Positions 9,845 through 21,252 of a DNA stretch of 64,000 nt are shown here, in pieces (within the stretch, counting starts at the first letter, position 1; the number at the start of each line of letters is the position of its first letter). This stretch comes from Ascarosepion bandense (lineage: Eukaryota; Mollusca; Cephalopoda; Sepiida; Sepiidae), in NCBI GenBank assembly GCA_037127315.1, contig JBBBDQ010001610.1, positions 310,001 through 374,000 of the forward strand, given 5' to 3'. Position numbers and translations under genes: made by a program. The notes below the pieces were generated by a model. It saw nothing but the letters and a program-made list of their open reading frames with translations. It did not search any database and was not told the DNA's origin.

Positions 9845-10380
9845 GAAAGTGAGAGTAGGAAGGGAATAGACACCGGGGTGGCCGAGATCAGAATTCGAAC
9901 ACAGAGTGTTTCCGAGGAATCACAGTTATTATGAGATTTTTTTGGAATCTTTGTACTGATGAAGATAGCTAGTGACACCTGTTAACTGTGTGGAATTTAG
10001 TTTTCTCTAATATTAGTTGTCTTAAATGAAATATGAAATGAGACATTGGTTCCCATTAGTTTCCATAAATTCTTATGTTATGTTAACGATTGTTTTAGTG
10101 TTGTTTCTATATGTCCATTCGATAAATAATAAAAAGTGTATTCAGAACAATATTAGAGTAGCATTATTGTTATTAATGGAGTGCTTGAAAAGAGAGAAAA
10201 TATATTGGTATTCTCAACTATTCAAAGTTCACTATAGGCGTTAATATATCCATGATATCCTGACACATTAATGAGATGGAAGAAAGGATGAAAATATACA
10301 AAATAATCTAATTCCAAAATCTTTCAAACATTTAAGCATTTTATACACAACACTGAAGTAAGAAGATGCACAATGCACTC
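9461..10380. other. Downstream flank of copy 2, inverted relative to copy 3
   Basis: Reverse complement of about 23.04-24.30 kb and of 47.67-48.96 kb. Contains a tRNA-like piece with a GGATTCGAACCC B-box match at 9668-9679, a second one with gtggccgaga at 9879 and gaattcgaac at 9891, and an (AAAG)n tract. The box spacing is wrong for a functional tRNA, so these are SINE debris. No gene seen. Confidence 0.5.
9783..9851 (+). repeat. (AAAG)n / GA-rich microsatellite
   Basis: Purine tract of GAGA then GAAA units. It is homologous to the (CT)n tracts at 23621-23693 and 48291-48353 on the other strand. Confidence 0.95.
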
Positions 10381-10381
10381 A

Positions 10382-10460
10382 AACACACACACACACATAT
10401 ATATACACAAACAAACACACACACACACACCCAAACCTATATATATATATATATATATAT
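10382..10460 (+). repeat. (CA)n-(TA)n microsatellite
   Basis: CA and TA tracts corresponding in inverse orientation to 22896-23010 and 47567-47651. A different insertion follows it here than in copy 3. Confidence 0.9.
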
Positions 10461-10650
10461 TGTCATCCACAGACAGATCTGTTTCGCCGTATCATCAGTA
10501 CGTTTAGACTCCGATTGCTTTTTTACCCAGGATTGAAACCCGACCGAAATGGCGTCAGTCGGCGACACTACTTCTGGGCTATGGGCGTTCGGTGGAAGTA
10601 GGCAGACCTTTTAGCGCATATCATTATAGGCGCCCAATGCACTGTGTAGA
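10461..10650. mobile_element. Unidentified insertion abutting the (TA)n tract
   Basis: About 190 bp, GC-richer than its surroundings, from tgtcatccacagacagatc to about gtgtagaacgatc. Absent from the equivalent position in copy 4 (47567-47545). No coding capacity seen. Possibly the end of a retroelement. Confidence 0.4.
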
Positions 10651-10671
10651 ACGATCAGTTGGGCACCTTTT

Positions 10672-11206
10672 TATGAGAAAAAAGCACCATGACACAATTC
10701 ATTTCACTAGAAATTTGGTAATAGCATACTGTACTGCTTGGCATTCGAGCCGGAAAATTCAATACAAATATTTCCGAGTGCGTCTCAATATGAGAACAGC
10801 TTAGTTTATTTATATGTGTAGATTAGTGATTATGAATATATGTAAAACTCATTCTGATCAATCTGATGAGAAAAGAACTTCTGAATTTCTTGGTGAAGGC
10901 CTTGGACTGAACTCGAAAGACTACATCAAGTGATTTAAGTTGGTAGTATTGTTCTCTGTCGAGACAATTGCTGATGAAAAACCGTATGTCTTGCAACAGC
11001 ATTCTGCACCATGCCACACAAGCAGTTGTATCATGTCATGATGAGTGAGAGACCAACAAAAATCATTGTTACAACAAAGATGATCTGAAGGCAAGAATTA
11101 TGGCAGCAATCACCAACTTAAAAAAGGCAACTGTCCAGAAAAGTTGCAGGAGATTCTGAAGTCGTCTGGAGGCGATGGTTCAAGCCAATGACGATAATTT
11201 TCTGTA
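10672..11206 (+). pseudogene. Mariner-like transposase remnant (copy 2 flank)
   Basis: Fragments in order: GEGLGLNSKDYIK (about 10.90 kb), ETIADEKPYVLQQHSAPCHT (10.96-11.02 kb), and, after frameshifts, DDLKARIMAAITNLKKATVQ and a RLEAMVQANDD end (11.08-11.20 kb). These are the middle and C-terminal landmarks of mariner transposases. The expected catalytic Asp in the QQD motif is His here and in every duplicate seen (20.76, 43.04 and 47.10 kb), so the element was dead before the duplications. Terminal repeats were not identified. Confidence 0.7.
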
Positions 11207-11706
11207 AATTTACTTTTTAATATTTAAAGATCTTTTCTGTAATTTTGGCTATTGATATTTTTAAAATCAGATGTCACAGTTATTTTCGTTATTTAAACAT
11301 AAAATATATTTATTGAAACCTAGTTATGAATTTACATGAATTATATATGTTTTAAGATATTTGCCGTGTATGAAAAAATGGTGAAATTTCGATGTTGAAT
11401 TCAGAATATTTTCAGCTCCTAGCAGAGTGGAAGACTTTCCTGAAGGCATTTCATATTATTGTCAGATTTGCTCAATGTACAGTTCTGAGTATCGGACACG
11501 GGTAACATTCATGGGATAAAAAAAACAAAAACAAAAAAGACTACATTTCTGGTCTAAGAAATCCTCTAATATGTGTGATAAATATCTTAGAAGTATTTTA
11601 ACAGGGAATGAAAGATGCTACACCAAAATATAAAGGCGCATTGAAATCTCTAAAATTCGGTCGCTGTAAATGGCGGCGTACACTTGAATATCTGATCACA
11701 GATATC
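11207..11706. other. Spacer, inverted copy of 20.05-20.54 kb
   Basis: No gene seen. The last part (11655-11703, cggtcgctgtaaatggcggc...) is repeated at 12213-12262. An 80-bp stretch present at 20.05 kb is missing at about 11654. Confidence 0.55.
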
Positions 11707-11870
11707 TTAGATGTCATAGAGTTCTAGGAAAACAATATGGGCTTGCCCTAAAGAACATAACAAAGAAGTAGACTGGATTGCGCGAGTGATTGAACGAATG
11801 AAAAATAAATCAGAACAGACATGGGCTGGAATCAGAGTAGAGGATGTTAAATGTAAACTGAAAAGTGTTA
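11707..11870 (+). pseudogene. R2-like LINE fragment
   Basis: About 160 bp encoding CPKEHNKEVDWIARVIERMK and TWAGIRVEDVKCKLK, with a stop. It is nearly identical to 15281-15440, which opens the longer R2-like remnant. The two flank 3.4 kb of inserted and rearranged DNA. Confidence 0.6.
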
Positions 11871-11876
11871 TGTCGT

Positions 11877-12201
11877 CAAGTATAAGTGAATAACTCAACA
11901 ACAGAATCAGAATATAAGTTGTATTCCGTGGAAAGACGGTTAGTATGTACAGAAGTGATTAGTAATATTTACAATAGAAAGATACAAGAGTCCAATCCGT
12001 CGTAAGACGTGTGTATACGTGATTACTTCCGGTACGCCACCGGAAGTGTGACTAAGTCTTCACTGACTCGCACTGACTCTTCAGTAACTCATTAGAGACT
12101 CTCAAGTGACTCTCTACGATTCTCTTGTAGAGAATCCACCATTGCTATATATAGCAATGGCCACAGTCCATTTGTAGTCAAATTGGAGCGGCGCCCTAAC
12201 A
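11877..12201. mobile_element. Possible solo LTR
   Basis: About 325 bp, bounded by TGTTATGTC and CCCTAACA, giving a TG...CA frame with short inverted termini TGTTA/TAACA. It differs sharply from the flanks and contains a TATA-like core inside a perfect 22-bp palindrome (12139-12160). No convincing target-site duplication: TTATG occurs at both edges, but the exact ends are ambiguous. It could also be a foldback or miniature element. Confidence 0.35.
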
Positions 12202-12508
12202 TTATGTCATATCGGTCGCTATAAATGGCAGTGTACACTTGAATATCTGATAACAGAAGAAGTAGAAAATTCAGGAAAAAAAATCTGGTTCTGCAGAGAA
12301 TCACATCGTGTGAAAATAGGAGCAACATAAAAAAACAAAAATGTAAAGTATCAATTTACATGCCCGTTCAAAGATGGTATGTCTGGAACTAATAATAAAC
12401 CCACTACATATATTGGCTTTACTACATCCCCGCTTTTCCGTAGTCGTGTTGTGTTCTGTACGATCAGAGTTAAATTAAACAACATTTCTAAGAAAAACAT
12501 AACAATGT
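12202..12508. other. Inverted copy of the 46.10-46.39 kb spacer
   Basis: Reverse complement of 46103-46395 and similar to 19.85-20.03 kb. Homology stops at about 12508 (cataacaatgta), where the LINE begins. No gene seen. Confidence 0.6.
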
Positions 12509-15274
12509 AACCATTCCACTGTCCACATGCACGGGCTGGGTGTCTATGTCAGCGAACACCTCCCCATAGGTTGGGTGACTTCACTTGAATCTACTGATCA
12601 TCAATACATATGTCTCCGCCTGTCTATCCTCAGTTCTGTTAGTTACCTATCCTTTCTTTACCATTCTCCCTCCTCTCCTGACTGCTCCCTACTAGATAGC
12701 ATTGCTGACGACATAGATAAGGCTATTTCCTATCACCCATTTGCCCACATATTTGTATTCGGAGACCTCAACGCCCATCACTCTGTGGCTTGAAAACGCA
12801 GTTACTGATCCATCGGGCATTCACGCCATGAACATCGCTATTTCTTACCGCAACGCAAACTCTTACGCAAGTGGTGGACATCCCCACTCGCTTCCCAAGC
12901 AGTCCCTCGGGTCATTCCTCATTTCTAGATATATGTTTCACCTCTGCGCCTGACGCCTGTCAAATCTCGCAACTTTGCCCTCTCGGCAACTCCGAACACA
13001 CTGTTGTCTCTCTCAGTATTTCTTTCCACTCTCACTCACCCCAGGAGCCCCCTACCTATACGACATCCTATATATACCAAAAAGCTGACTGGGATGCCTT
13101 TTGCGATTTCCTCTGCGACGTCCCTTGGGGAAAAGTGGTCGATCTAGTAGTTGATGACTGTGCCACTGAGGTCTCGCCATGGGTGAAAGCTGGCATTGAT
13201 GCCTTCATACCGAACAGGAAGTATTGCTTAAAACCACATTCATCTCCGTGGTTCTATCCTGCCTGCTCAGCTGCCATTGCCCAGAGGAAACATTACTTCC
13301 GTCTATTCCGGAGACAGTCATCTGATCACAATTGTCGCCTATTCACGTCTGCTCGCAATGAGTGCAAGAGAACCCTAAATGATGCCAAACGGTTGGTTGC
13401 TGAAAGAATGCGACAGCGCATAGCTGACCGCAAGCTTGGTTCCAAGGACTATTGGAGGATTTGCAAACAAGTGCTATACAATAGCAAATCCTCAATTTCT
13501 CATTTAATCCATGAATTTGAGGTTCTCACGTCATCTGCGGACAAAGCTGAGTGATTTGCCCGCAGATTCTCATCCAAATCTACATTTGACTCATCAGGAG
13601 TACACCCACCCAACTTCACTATTAGAACTAAGGCCAAACTGTACGACGTATATATTACCCCGACAGTAGTAACCCATAGTCCTTAAGAGGTGTGCTCTTG
13701 AACATTTCCCTGTCCTCTCTAAACCGTTTAACTACTGCCTTTCTGCTGGAAGTTCTCTTAAGTCGTTCCTGAATTTAAAAATTGTGGTGAACCCTCGGAC
13801 CCATCCAACTATCGCCCTATCAGACTTCTACCGAAATTCGGGAAAGTGTTCGAGGCCATAATCAATGCTGAAATAGTTCAACATATTACTGCCCACAAAC
13901 TCGTCATCCGCTTTGACAGGTCCACGGTCAACTTGCTATCAATCGTAACGGAGTACATGCTCCAGGCTCTTGATGAGTCTGAAGAGGCTCTCCGCGGTTG
14001 CTCTGGCTTTTGACAGGGTTTGGCACTCTGGCCTCTTATGCAAGCTACGTGGTTACGGTATTACCGGTCGCCTGTTTGACCTAATCCAATCTCTTTTAAA
14101 TAATCGCAAAATGAAGGTCGTTTTGAATGGGCATGCCTCTTCATACTACAGCACGAATACTGGTGTCCCACTGGGCTCTATCCTGGGCCCAACGCTTTTC
14201 CCTATTTTCATCAACGACCTCGCAGATGAGATCAAGTCCCAAGTAGGCAACTACGCAGATGACACCACAATATACTCCCGCACCAGTAAGAAACCTGTCG
14301 TGGCGGACAGACATAATCTCGCTGCTGACCTTGAACGGGATCTACACTCTGTGGCAAATTGGGGCAAGAAGTGGCTTGTCAACTTCAATGCGTCTAAGAC
14401 CAAGCTGTTGTCTGTCAAACATCACAGGCAACCTCTCCTTCCTCCCATAAGCATGGACCAAGCGATTCTCCCTAAGACCAATACACTACACCTCCTCGGC
14501 CTTACCCTCTCCTCAGACCTCAAATGGAACCATTATATCGAATCCATTGCTAAATCTACTGCTAAGAATGTTGGGTCACTATGTCGACCCAGGATGTTTT
14601 TTCCGCCTGAATACATTCTGCATATATACAAGTCAACCATCCGTCCGTGCATGGGGTACTGCTGCCATTTATGGTCAGGCGCCCATGCCGCTCTCCTCAG
14701 TGTTCTCGACCGGCTCCAAAGGAGAGTTTGTGATATGATAGGTACTGATCTGGCGGCTCGACTGCAGCCAATTCCCCACCGTCGAAATGTGGCCTCCCTT
14801 TGTCTGTTCTATAAATACTTTCATGGCTTATTCTCCGACGAACTTAAGTCGCTGGTGCCTCCTCAACAGGTGTTTACTCGTGCTACCAGAATGACAACTG
14901 GGTCCCACCTATTCACAGTCAGGTTAGACAAATGCAGACGATAATTCTACTCCTACAGCTTCTTCTCTCGCACTTCCAGCCGTGGAACTCGCTCCCATAT
15001 TCTTTCTTTCCTGACGGCTACAACCTCCAGAAATTTAAATGCAATGTCAATACTCATCTATTAACCACTAGACTCTAATTCTCTCTCCTCACACACGTAT
15101 ATCCTTCCCCTTCTCTCCACCTTTGTATCTGTCATCGCACCTGTATTCTCAACATTCGATTGCTCCTTTCTAACTAGTTTGTCCTCCTCAATCATTTCTA
15201 ATTTATATTTTACAGTTATGTAGCCCCCCGCTCATCAGTGGCATTTCTGCCTTGCTCAGGGTGAAGTGATTTAA
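12509..15274 (+). mobile_element. Jockey/CR1-like LINE with endonuclease and RT remnants
   Basis: It is 5'-truncated in the endonuclease domain. Fragment 12527-12793 ends FGDLNAHH, a typical apurinic-type endonuclease motif. Another frame (12871-13554) carries SSFLDICFTS and GNSEHTVVS, the endonuclease end, then the linker to RT. RT motifs are split by frameshifts: RPIRLLPKFGKVFEAIINAE near 13.82 kb, FDRVWHSGLLCKLRGYGITG from 14.01 kb, GVPLGSILGPTLF, NYADDTTIYSR, then SSDLKWNHYIES and IYKSTIRPCMGYCCHLWSG up to 14944. The Gln of the GVPQGS motif is Leu. The 3' untranslated end stops in a short A run at 15268-15274. It is the most complete member of this family here, but inactive. Confidence 0.88.
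12871..14944 (+). pseudogene. LINE pol ORF (endonuclease C-terminus to RT), frameshifted
   Basis: Two long frames, 12871-13554 (227 codons) and 13970-14944 (324 codons), are separated by a 400-bp stretch with frameshifts and small deletions. The catalytic YADD is at about 14253-14264 and intact. The first frame covers the end of the endonuclease and a His/Cys-containing linker. The second covers RT palm, thumb and the C-terminal region. It would have acted in target-primed reverse transcription in the nucleus. Confidence 0.8.
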
Positions 15275-15280
15275 AAAAAG

Positions 15281-17640
15281 TTCTAGAAAAAAATATGTGC
15301 TTGCCCTAAAGAACATAACAAAGAAGCAGACAGGATTGCGCAAATGATTGAACGAATGAAAAATAAATCAGAACAGACATGGGCTGGAATGAGAGTAGAG
15401 GATGTTAAATGTAAACTGAAAAAGCACACACTTGAACATTTCCAGTGAAAAATAGAATGTCTAACTTTTGGCTATATTATTGAAATGCAGCACATAGAAA
15501 TCAAGACAAAACTTCAAGAAATTGTTAACAATTCCATATAAATTACAAATGGATGACCAAAGGAATTACCTTTCTTCTACCCAGGATTAGTGACACAAAT
15601 AATACGAAAAACTACAGACCAGTTACATGCCTTCCAATAACATACAAACTATTTTAACAGAACAACTATATTTATTATTACAAAGAAATGACATACTACA
15701 GCTTCAAAAAATAGCGTGCAAACGTGTCTGATACAGATGTAAACACCAATTATTTATTAACATGATGATTTTGGAAACCTGCTTTAATGCAAAGATAAAT
15801 CTTTGTACTGCCTTGATAGAATATCGTAAGTTATTCAATAGTGTATTACTGGAACTTAAAGATTTTAAATATGTACAAGATAGCACCAGTCATCTCCAAT
15901 TTCATTAAACAATGTATGTTGACATCGAAAACAACCCTTTACCTCAATCATATAAATGGAACCTATAAGTCTGGTGAAATAAACAACAGGAATATATTTC
16001 AAGGTGACTCTTTGTCTCTCTTATTATTTTGCTTATCAGTAATAGCATCAACTAGTCAACTTAGCAAGACAGAATGTGGTTATAAAATAGCCCCCCCCAA
16101 AATAAGCCATCTATTTTACATAGGTGATTTAAGTTGTATGCTAAGAATGACAATAAGCTAGAACGACTTCTGCAAACTGTAAAATGCTTCAGTGAAGACA
16201 TTGAATGAAATTTCATCTGAATAAATTTACTAGAGCTACAATGTTACGGGGATCACTATAACAAAGCTGGTGAATTTGTTTGGATCATGCTGTAATAATA
16301 AAAGTCTTAGAGCAAGAAGAATTTTATAACTACATATTTTTAAATGAGGGTGAAAAAATACACACACAAAAAAAATGAAAGAAATAGTGCGTAAAGAGTA
16401 CTATACAAGGCTGCTACTGATATTAAAAACTGAATTGAAATCTCAAAACAGATTTATGGACATCAATAACCTTGCCATGCAAGTGGTTCAATATAGCCTC
16501 AAAATCTTGCCCTGGACTCTAAATGATATCAGACGAAAAGAGTCTAAGACAAGAAAGCATCTTTCTAAACATAAGTTACATCATCCAAAGGCTGACGTAG
16601 ACCGCATATACATATCCACGTAAAGAAGGAGGAAAAGGTCTTATTCAGCTAGAATTGTCGTACAAGTCAACAACAATTGGCTAAACAACATGAGAACAGA
16701 AAGTTAAAAAAATATTAAATGATGAAAGAAGGCAATAAATACAAAGAAGATTTTTATTTAGTAGATTCTGTAAAACAATCTAAACAGAAACCAAGAATAT
16801 TATTGCAGCAAAAATATGAAAAATAAAAAAAACAAGGATAATGCTTTTGAACAGATGAAACAACGCTGGCAAGACAAACCTCTGCATGGCAAATATCCAG
16901 AACATTCTAATAAACCCAATGTTCAGAAAGTTAATACCCATCGATGGTTACGTGCATCTGGATTAAAATCTGAATCTGAAGTCTGTATTCTTGCTGCGAA
17001 AGACCAAAGTCTTTTCACTAGGAACATTCAGGCAAACATTTTACATAATAATGAGGATTCAAAATGCAGGTTCTGTGATAAATACCTTATTTTACATAAT
17101 AATACCTTATTGAAGCAAAAATATGAGAAAAAACCAAGGATAATGCTTTTGAACAGATGAAAAAATTCAGGAATACCAAGAAACATTAGACCATTTAATC
17201 TCAGGATGTTCTGTATTTGCCCTAAATTAATATCAAAATCACCGCGATGGAGTGGGATAATATTTACACTGGACAATGTACAAACTCTATGGAAATATAT
17301 GAACAAACACTAGTATAAACATCACCCAGCACCGGTTTCAGAAATGAAATATACCGGATTTTATTTTTAAAAACCAACAAAAAATTTCTGTTTATAAATT
17401 GATATTGATTGTCGAGCGGATTGTAATATAAAAAATATATAGAAACCTGGAGATTGATAGAGAAAAATGTAGAAATTGAAAACAAGTATCGTAACAGTGA
17501 CTGTGGGTGCGCTTGAAATGATAAAGAATGGAACAAAAATGTATATTGAAAAAATCCCTTGAAACCCCAGCTTAAGAAGTCTACAAAAATTATCTTGTTC
17601 AATACAGCCAACAAACTAAGGAGACATTTGTCTATGTAAC
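15281..17640 (+). mobile_element. R2-like LINE remnant (RT, CCHC, degraded endonuclease tail)
   Basis: In order on the plus strand: DWIA-type pre-RT segment (15.3 kb); RT palm with LNHINGTYKSGEINNR, IFQGDSLSLLLFCLSVIAST and HLFYIGDL (15.9-16.13 kb, second Asp box changed to YIGD); thumb MKEIVRKEYYTRL and VQYSLKILPWTLNDIRRK (16.37-16.62 kb); KPLHGKYPEHSNKPNVQKVN and THRWLRASGLKSESEVCILA; then CRFCDKY, split by an insertion from DHLISGCSVFA (17.19-17.22 kb). Cys-x2-Cys-His-Cys before a HHPAPV tail (about 17.32 kb) is the layout of LINEs with restriction-like endonucleases. Many stops. It shares its position with duplicates at 27.9, 42.4 and 52.6 kb. Confidence 0.72.
17095..17170 (+). repeat. 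Local duplication inside the CCHC motif of the R2-like remnant
   Basis: The stretch attgaagcaaaaatatgaga ... gaacagatgaaa repeats 16801-16860 from the same element. It separates the first Cys pair from the His-Cys half. The other copies lack it. Confidence 0.7.
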
Positions 17641-18840
17641 GCTAGAGACGTTAGGGCTATATTAAATATATGAAATGGAGCCATATCAACACAAAACGAC
17701 CTGCATAATGTCTCCCTACAGATGTGGTCGGGAGTGTGACCATAGCAGAAATCGAATTATAATGAAAAATGACATAATAAGAATAATATGTGTATAAAAA
17801 ACTAATGAAATGTAGCCATAACAACACTCCACTAACTGACTTATGTCTTTCTGCAGACTTAGTAGGTTGTGGGGACATAGCAAAAATTAAATTATGATGA
17901 AAAAAAAGTAATATGGAATACAATTATAAAACCAATATGAGAAAAACAATCATATACATTGGTCAACATGCCCTTCAAATTGCTAAAAGACTCCCTCTAT
18001 TTCCAACTATGAAAAGTTTTGTCTTTGATTGACAATTACATAGTACATAAATATTTCCCTGCCACTTGAGAAAATCAAGGGAAGTTTCCCTGAATTTACA
18101 AATGATAATTTTATTTATCACTTTAAATGAAATTTATATATAAAAGTTTGTGTGTATATGTATTTGTGTGCGCAGTCACCCACTATATATATATATATAT
18201 GTACTAATAAACTAATAAATAAATTTTAGGTAAAAATACAGACAAATGTTGTCCAATATTTGAATACATTTTTCATTATGCTGGTTGTAAGCCAACTTCA
18301 GAGAGGTTACAGGGTCGTTAACATAAAGATATCGTTAACAGAACTATATGTCTAAATGAAATATAATGTGGTCTGACCAGATTGAAATGTGATTTTATTA
18401 ATTTGATTTAATGTATATGGCCTCCAATATCTGAAGGTTACATTTTACTGTGCGTATGAGTGAGAATTATTGTGTTACCGGCTTAAAATCTGTCTAATAT
18501 TTACTACAATGTTATGTTTTCTTTTAGAAATGCTGTTTAATTTGACTCTGATCATAAAGAAGACAACAAGTCTACGGAAGAGCAGGGTTGTAGTAAAGCC
18601 AATATATGTCACTCAGTTAAGTACCATACGTGATACACGCTTGGGCGATTATATCTCGAAAGGGACATGACTGACTGGTCAGTATATTATCCTGCAGTAG
18701 GTTACCATTGCATTCTGCGGTAGACTGGTTGCCGACCAAGGCTATAGAATGCAATCTGTCCTGTTATTTAACCCATAATTGAAAGGAATAGACGGATTAA
18801 TATCTTTCCGAAGGGTATTTGCGCGTAAGTGAATGCAAAG
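17641..18840. other. Spacer, start of the left segmental duplicate
   Basis: No gene seen. 17752-18200 matches 45235-45665 and 18220-18620 matches 45830-46210, with the tgctggttgtaagccaac landmark. A short (TA)n tract lies at 18183-18200. The partner tract at 45.67 kb has grown into a long (TA)n(TG)n array. Confidence 0.55.
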
Positions 18841-18867
18841 TATTCAGCTGGAATTCGAACTCCGCTC

Positions 18868-20620
18868 ACCGATTTCACGTTTCGTGCCGATATCGAATGC
18901 ACCACAACATACATAGTGGGTTTATTATTAGTACCAGAGATACCATCTCTGAACGGGCATGTAAATTGATACTCTACGTTGTTTTTTTTTTATGCTGCTC
19001 CTAGATTCACACAACGTGATTCTCTGTAGGACCAGATTTCTTTTTCCTGAATTTTCATCTGTGATCAAATATTCAAGTGTACGGTGCCATTTATAGCGAC
19101 CGATATTGCATAACAGTCTAGAAACTTTTCCTTTTTTTCTAACGATATGTTACCGGTTCTTTATACTTTACTTAATTTTAGAGATTTCAATGTGCCTTCA
19201 TATCTTGGTGTAGCATCTTTCATTCCCTGTTAAAAACACTTCCAAGATATTTATCACTCATATTAGATGATTTGATGTACCAGAAATGTAGCCTTTTTTG
19301 GGTTTTTTTATCCCAAGAAAGTTACCGGGGTCCGATACTCACAACTGTATATTAAGCAAATCTGACAATAATATGAAATGTCTTCAGTAAAGTCTTCCAA
19401 TCTGTCGGACCCTTAAAATATTCTGAATTCAACATCGGAAATTCACCATTTTTCCACATACGGCAAATATCTTAAGACATATAATTCATGTAAATGCATA
19501 ATTAGCTTTCAATAAATATATTTTATGTTTAAATAACGAAAATAACTGTGACATCTGATTTTAAAAATATCAATAGACAAAGTTACAGAAACGATCTTGA
19601 AATATTAATATGTAAATTTACAGAGAATTATCGTCATTGGCTTGAACCATCGCCTCCAGACCACTACTTTAATGTTGTTCTGAATTCACTTTTTATTATT
19701 TATCAAATGGACATATAGAAACAACACTAAAACAATCATTAACATAACATAAGAATTCATGGAAACTAATGGGAATGAATGGCTCAGGTTCATATTTCGT
19801 TTTCCCCGATTTCACGTTTCGAGCCGATATCGAATGCACCACAACGCACATAGAGTGTTTATTATTAGTACCATAGATACCATCTCTGAACGGACTTGTA
19901 AATTATTTCATGCTGCTCCTATTCTCACACGATGTGATTCTCTGTAGAACCAGATTTCGTTTTCCTGAATTTTCTACTTCTTCTGTGATCAGATATTCAA
20001 GTGTACGCTGCCATTTATAGCGTCCGATATTACATAACAGTCTGGAAATTTTTCCTTTGTTTCTAACGATATTTTCCCAATTCTTTATACTTAATTTAAT
20101 TTTAGAGATTTCAATGCGCCTTCATATTTTGGTGTAGCATGATTCATTCCCAGTAAAAACACTTCCAATATATGTATCACATATATTAGATGACTTGACA
20201 TATCAGAGATGTAGTCTTTTTTGGTTTTTTTATCCCAAGAATGTTACCCGGGTCTGATACTCACAACTGTATATTGAGCAAATCTGACGATAATATGAAA
20301 TGCCTTCAGTAAAGACTTCCAATCTGTCGGGCCCATCAATTATTCTGAATTCAACATCGAAAATTCACCATTTTTTCAAAAACGGCAAATATCTTAAAAC
20401 ATATATAATTCATGTAAATTCATAATTAGGTTTCAATAAATGTATTTTATGTTTAAATGACGAAAGTAACTGTGACATCTGATTATAAAAATATCAATAG
20501 CCAAAGCTACAGAAAAGATCTTGAAATATTAAAAAGTAAATTTACAGAAAATTATCGTCATTGGCTTGAACCATCTCCTCCAGACGACTTCAGAATCTCC
20601 TGCAACTTTTCTGGTCAGTT
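18868..20620 (+). repeat. Tandem duplication of about 0.94 kb
   Basis: The stretch beginning ccgatttcacgtttcg at about 18868 repeats at about 19805 and runs through the mariner 3' end in both. Between them lies a 125-bp piece (19670-19795) matching 23233-23360, so the duplication used or captured a downstream segment. The right segmental duplicate at 46.2-46.9 kb has only one copy. Confidence 0.7.
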
Positions 20621-21079
20621 GCCTTTTTTAAGTTGGTGATTGCTGCCATAATTCTTATCTTCAGATCATCTTTGTTGTAACAATGATATTTTTTGGTCTC
20701 TCACACAGCATGACTTGATATAACTGCTTGTGTGGCATGGTGCAGAATGCTGTTGCCAGACATACGGTTTTTCATCAGACATTGACTCGACACAGAACAA
20801 CATTACCAACTTAAATCACTTGATGTAGTCTTTCGAGTTCAGTCCAAGGCCTTCACCAAGAAATTCAGAAGTTCTTTTCTCATCAGATTGATCAGAGTGA
20901 GTTTTACATACCTTCTTAATCAATATTCTACACATATAAATAAACTGCGCTGTTCTCATATTGAGACCCACTCGGAAATCTTTGTATTGAATTTTCCGGA
21001 TCGAATGCCAAGCAGTACTGTATGCTATTTCCGAATTTCTAGTGAAATGAATTGTGTCATGGTGCTTTTCTTCACACAA
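20541..21079 (-). pseudogene. Mariner-like transposase remnant (copy 3 flank)
   Basis: An 87-codon frame (21079-20816) ends EFLGEGLGLNSKDYIK. Continuing after a stop: MSDEKPYVWQQHSAPCHTSS, then the DDLK and TNLKKAT segments in shifted frames. The catalytic Asp of the QQD motif is His. It is the inverse of 10672-11206. Confidence 0.7.
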
Positions 21080-21201
21080 AAGGTGCCCAACTGACTGTAC
21101 TACACTGTGAATTCATCAAAATTAATGTGCATGCAATAAACTGAAAATATAAAATAGCAACAATTTCCTCTTCGCAACCTCTATATACAAGCCTAGAGCA
21201 A

Positions 21202-21206
<5 letters not shown>

Positions 21207-21247
<41 letters not shown>
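21207..21247 (+). repeat. (TA)n, left half of a split microsatellite
   Basis: TA tract after agagcaagtgtc. The same flank at 47549-47566 leads into an uninterrupted (TA)n followed by ggtttgtgtgtg. Here a LINE separates the halves. Confidence 0.9.

Positions 21248-21252
<5 letters not shown>

Noticed and set aside
9783..9851. Charged Lys/Glu repeat protein at 9648-9869
   Set aside because: Translation of an (AAAG)n tract. The homologous tracts in the other copies are (CT)n of different length and frame.
18868..20620. CRISPR-like or satellite array at 18.9-20.6 kb
   Set aside because: There are only two large repeats with no regular spacers. It is a simple tandem duplication in a eukaryotic genome.
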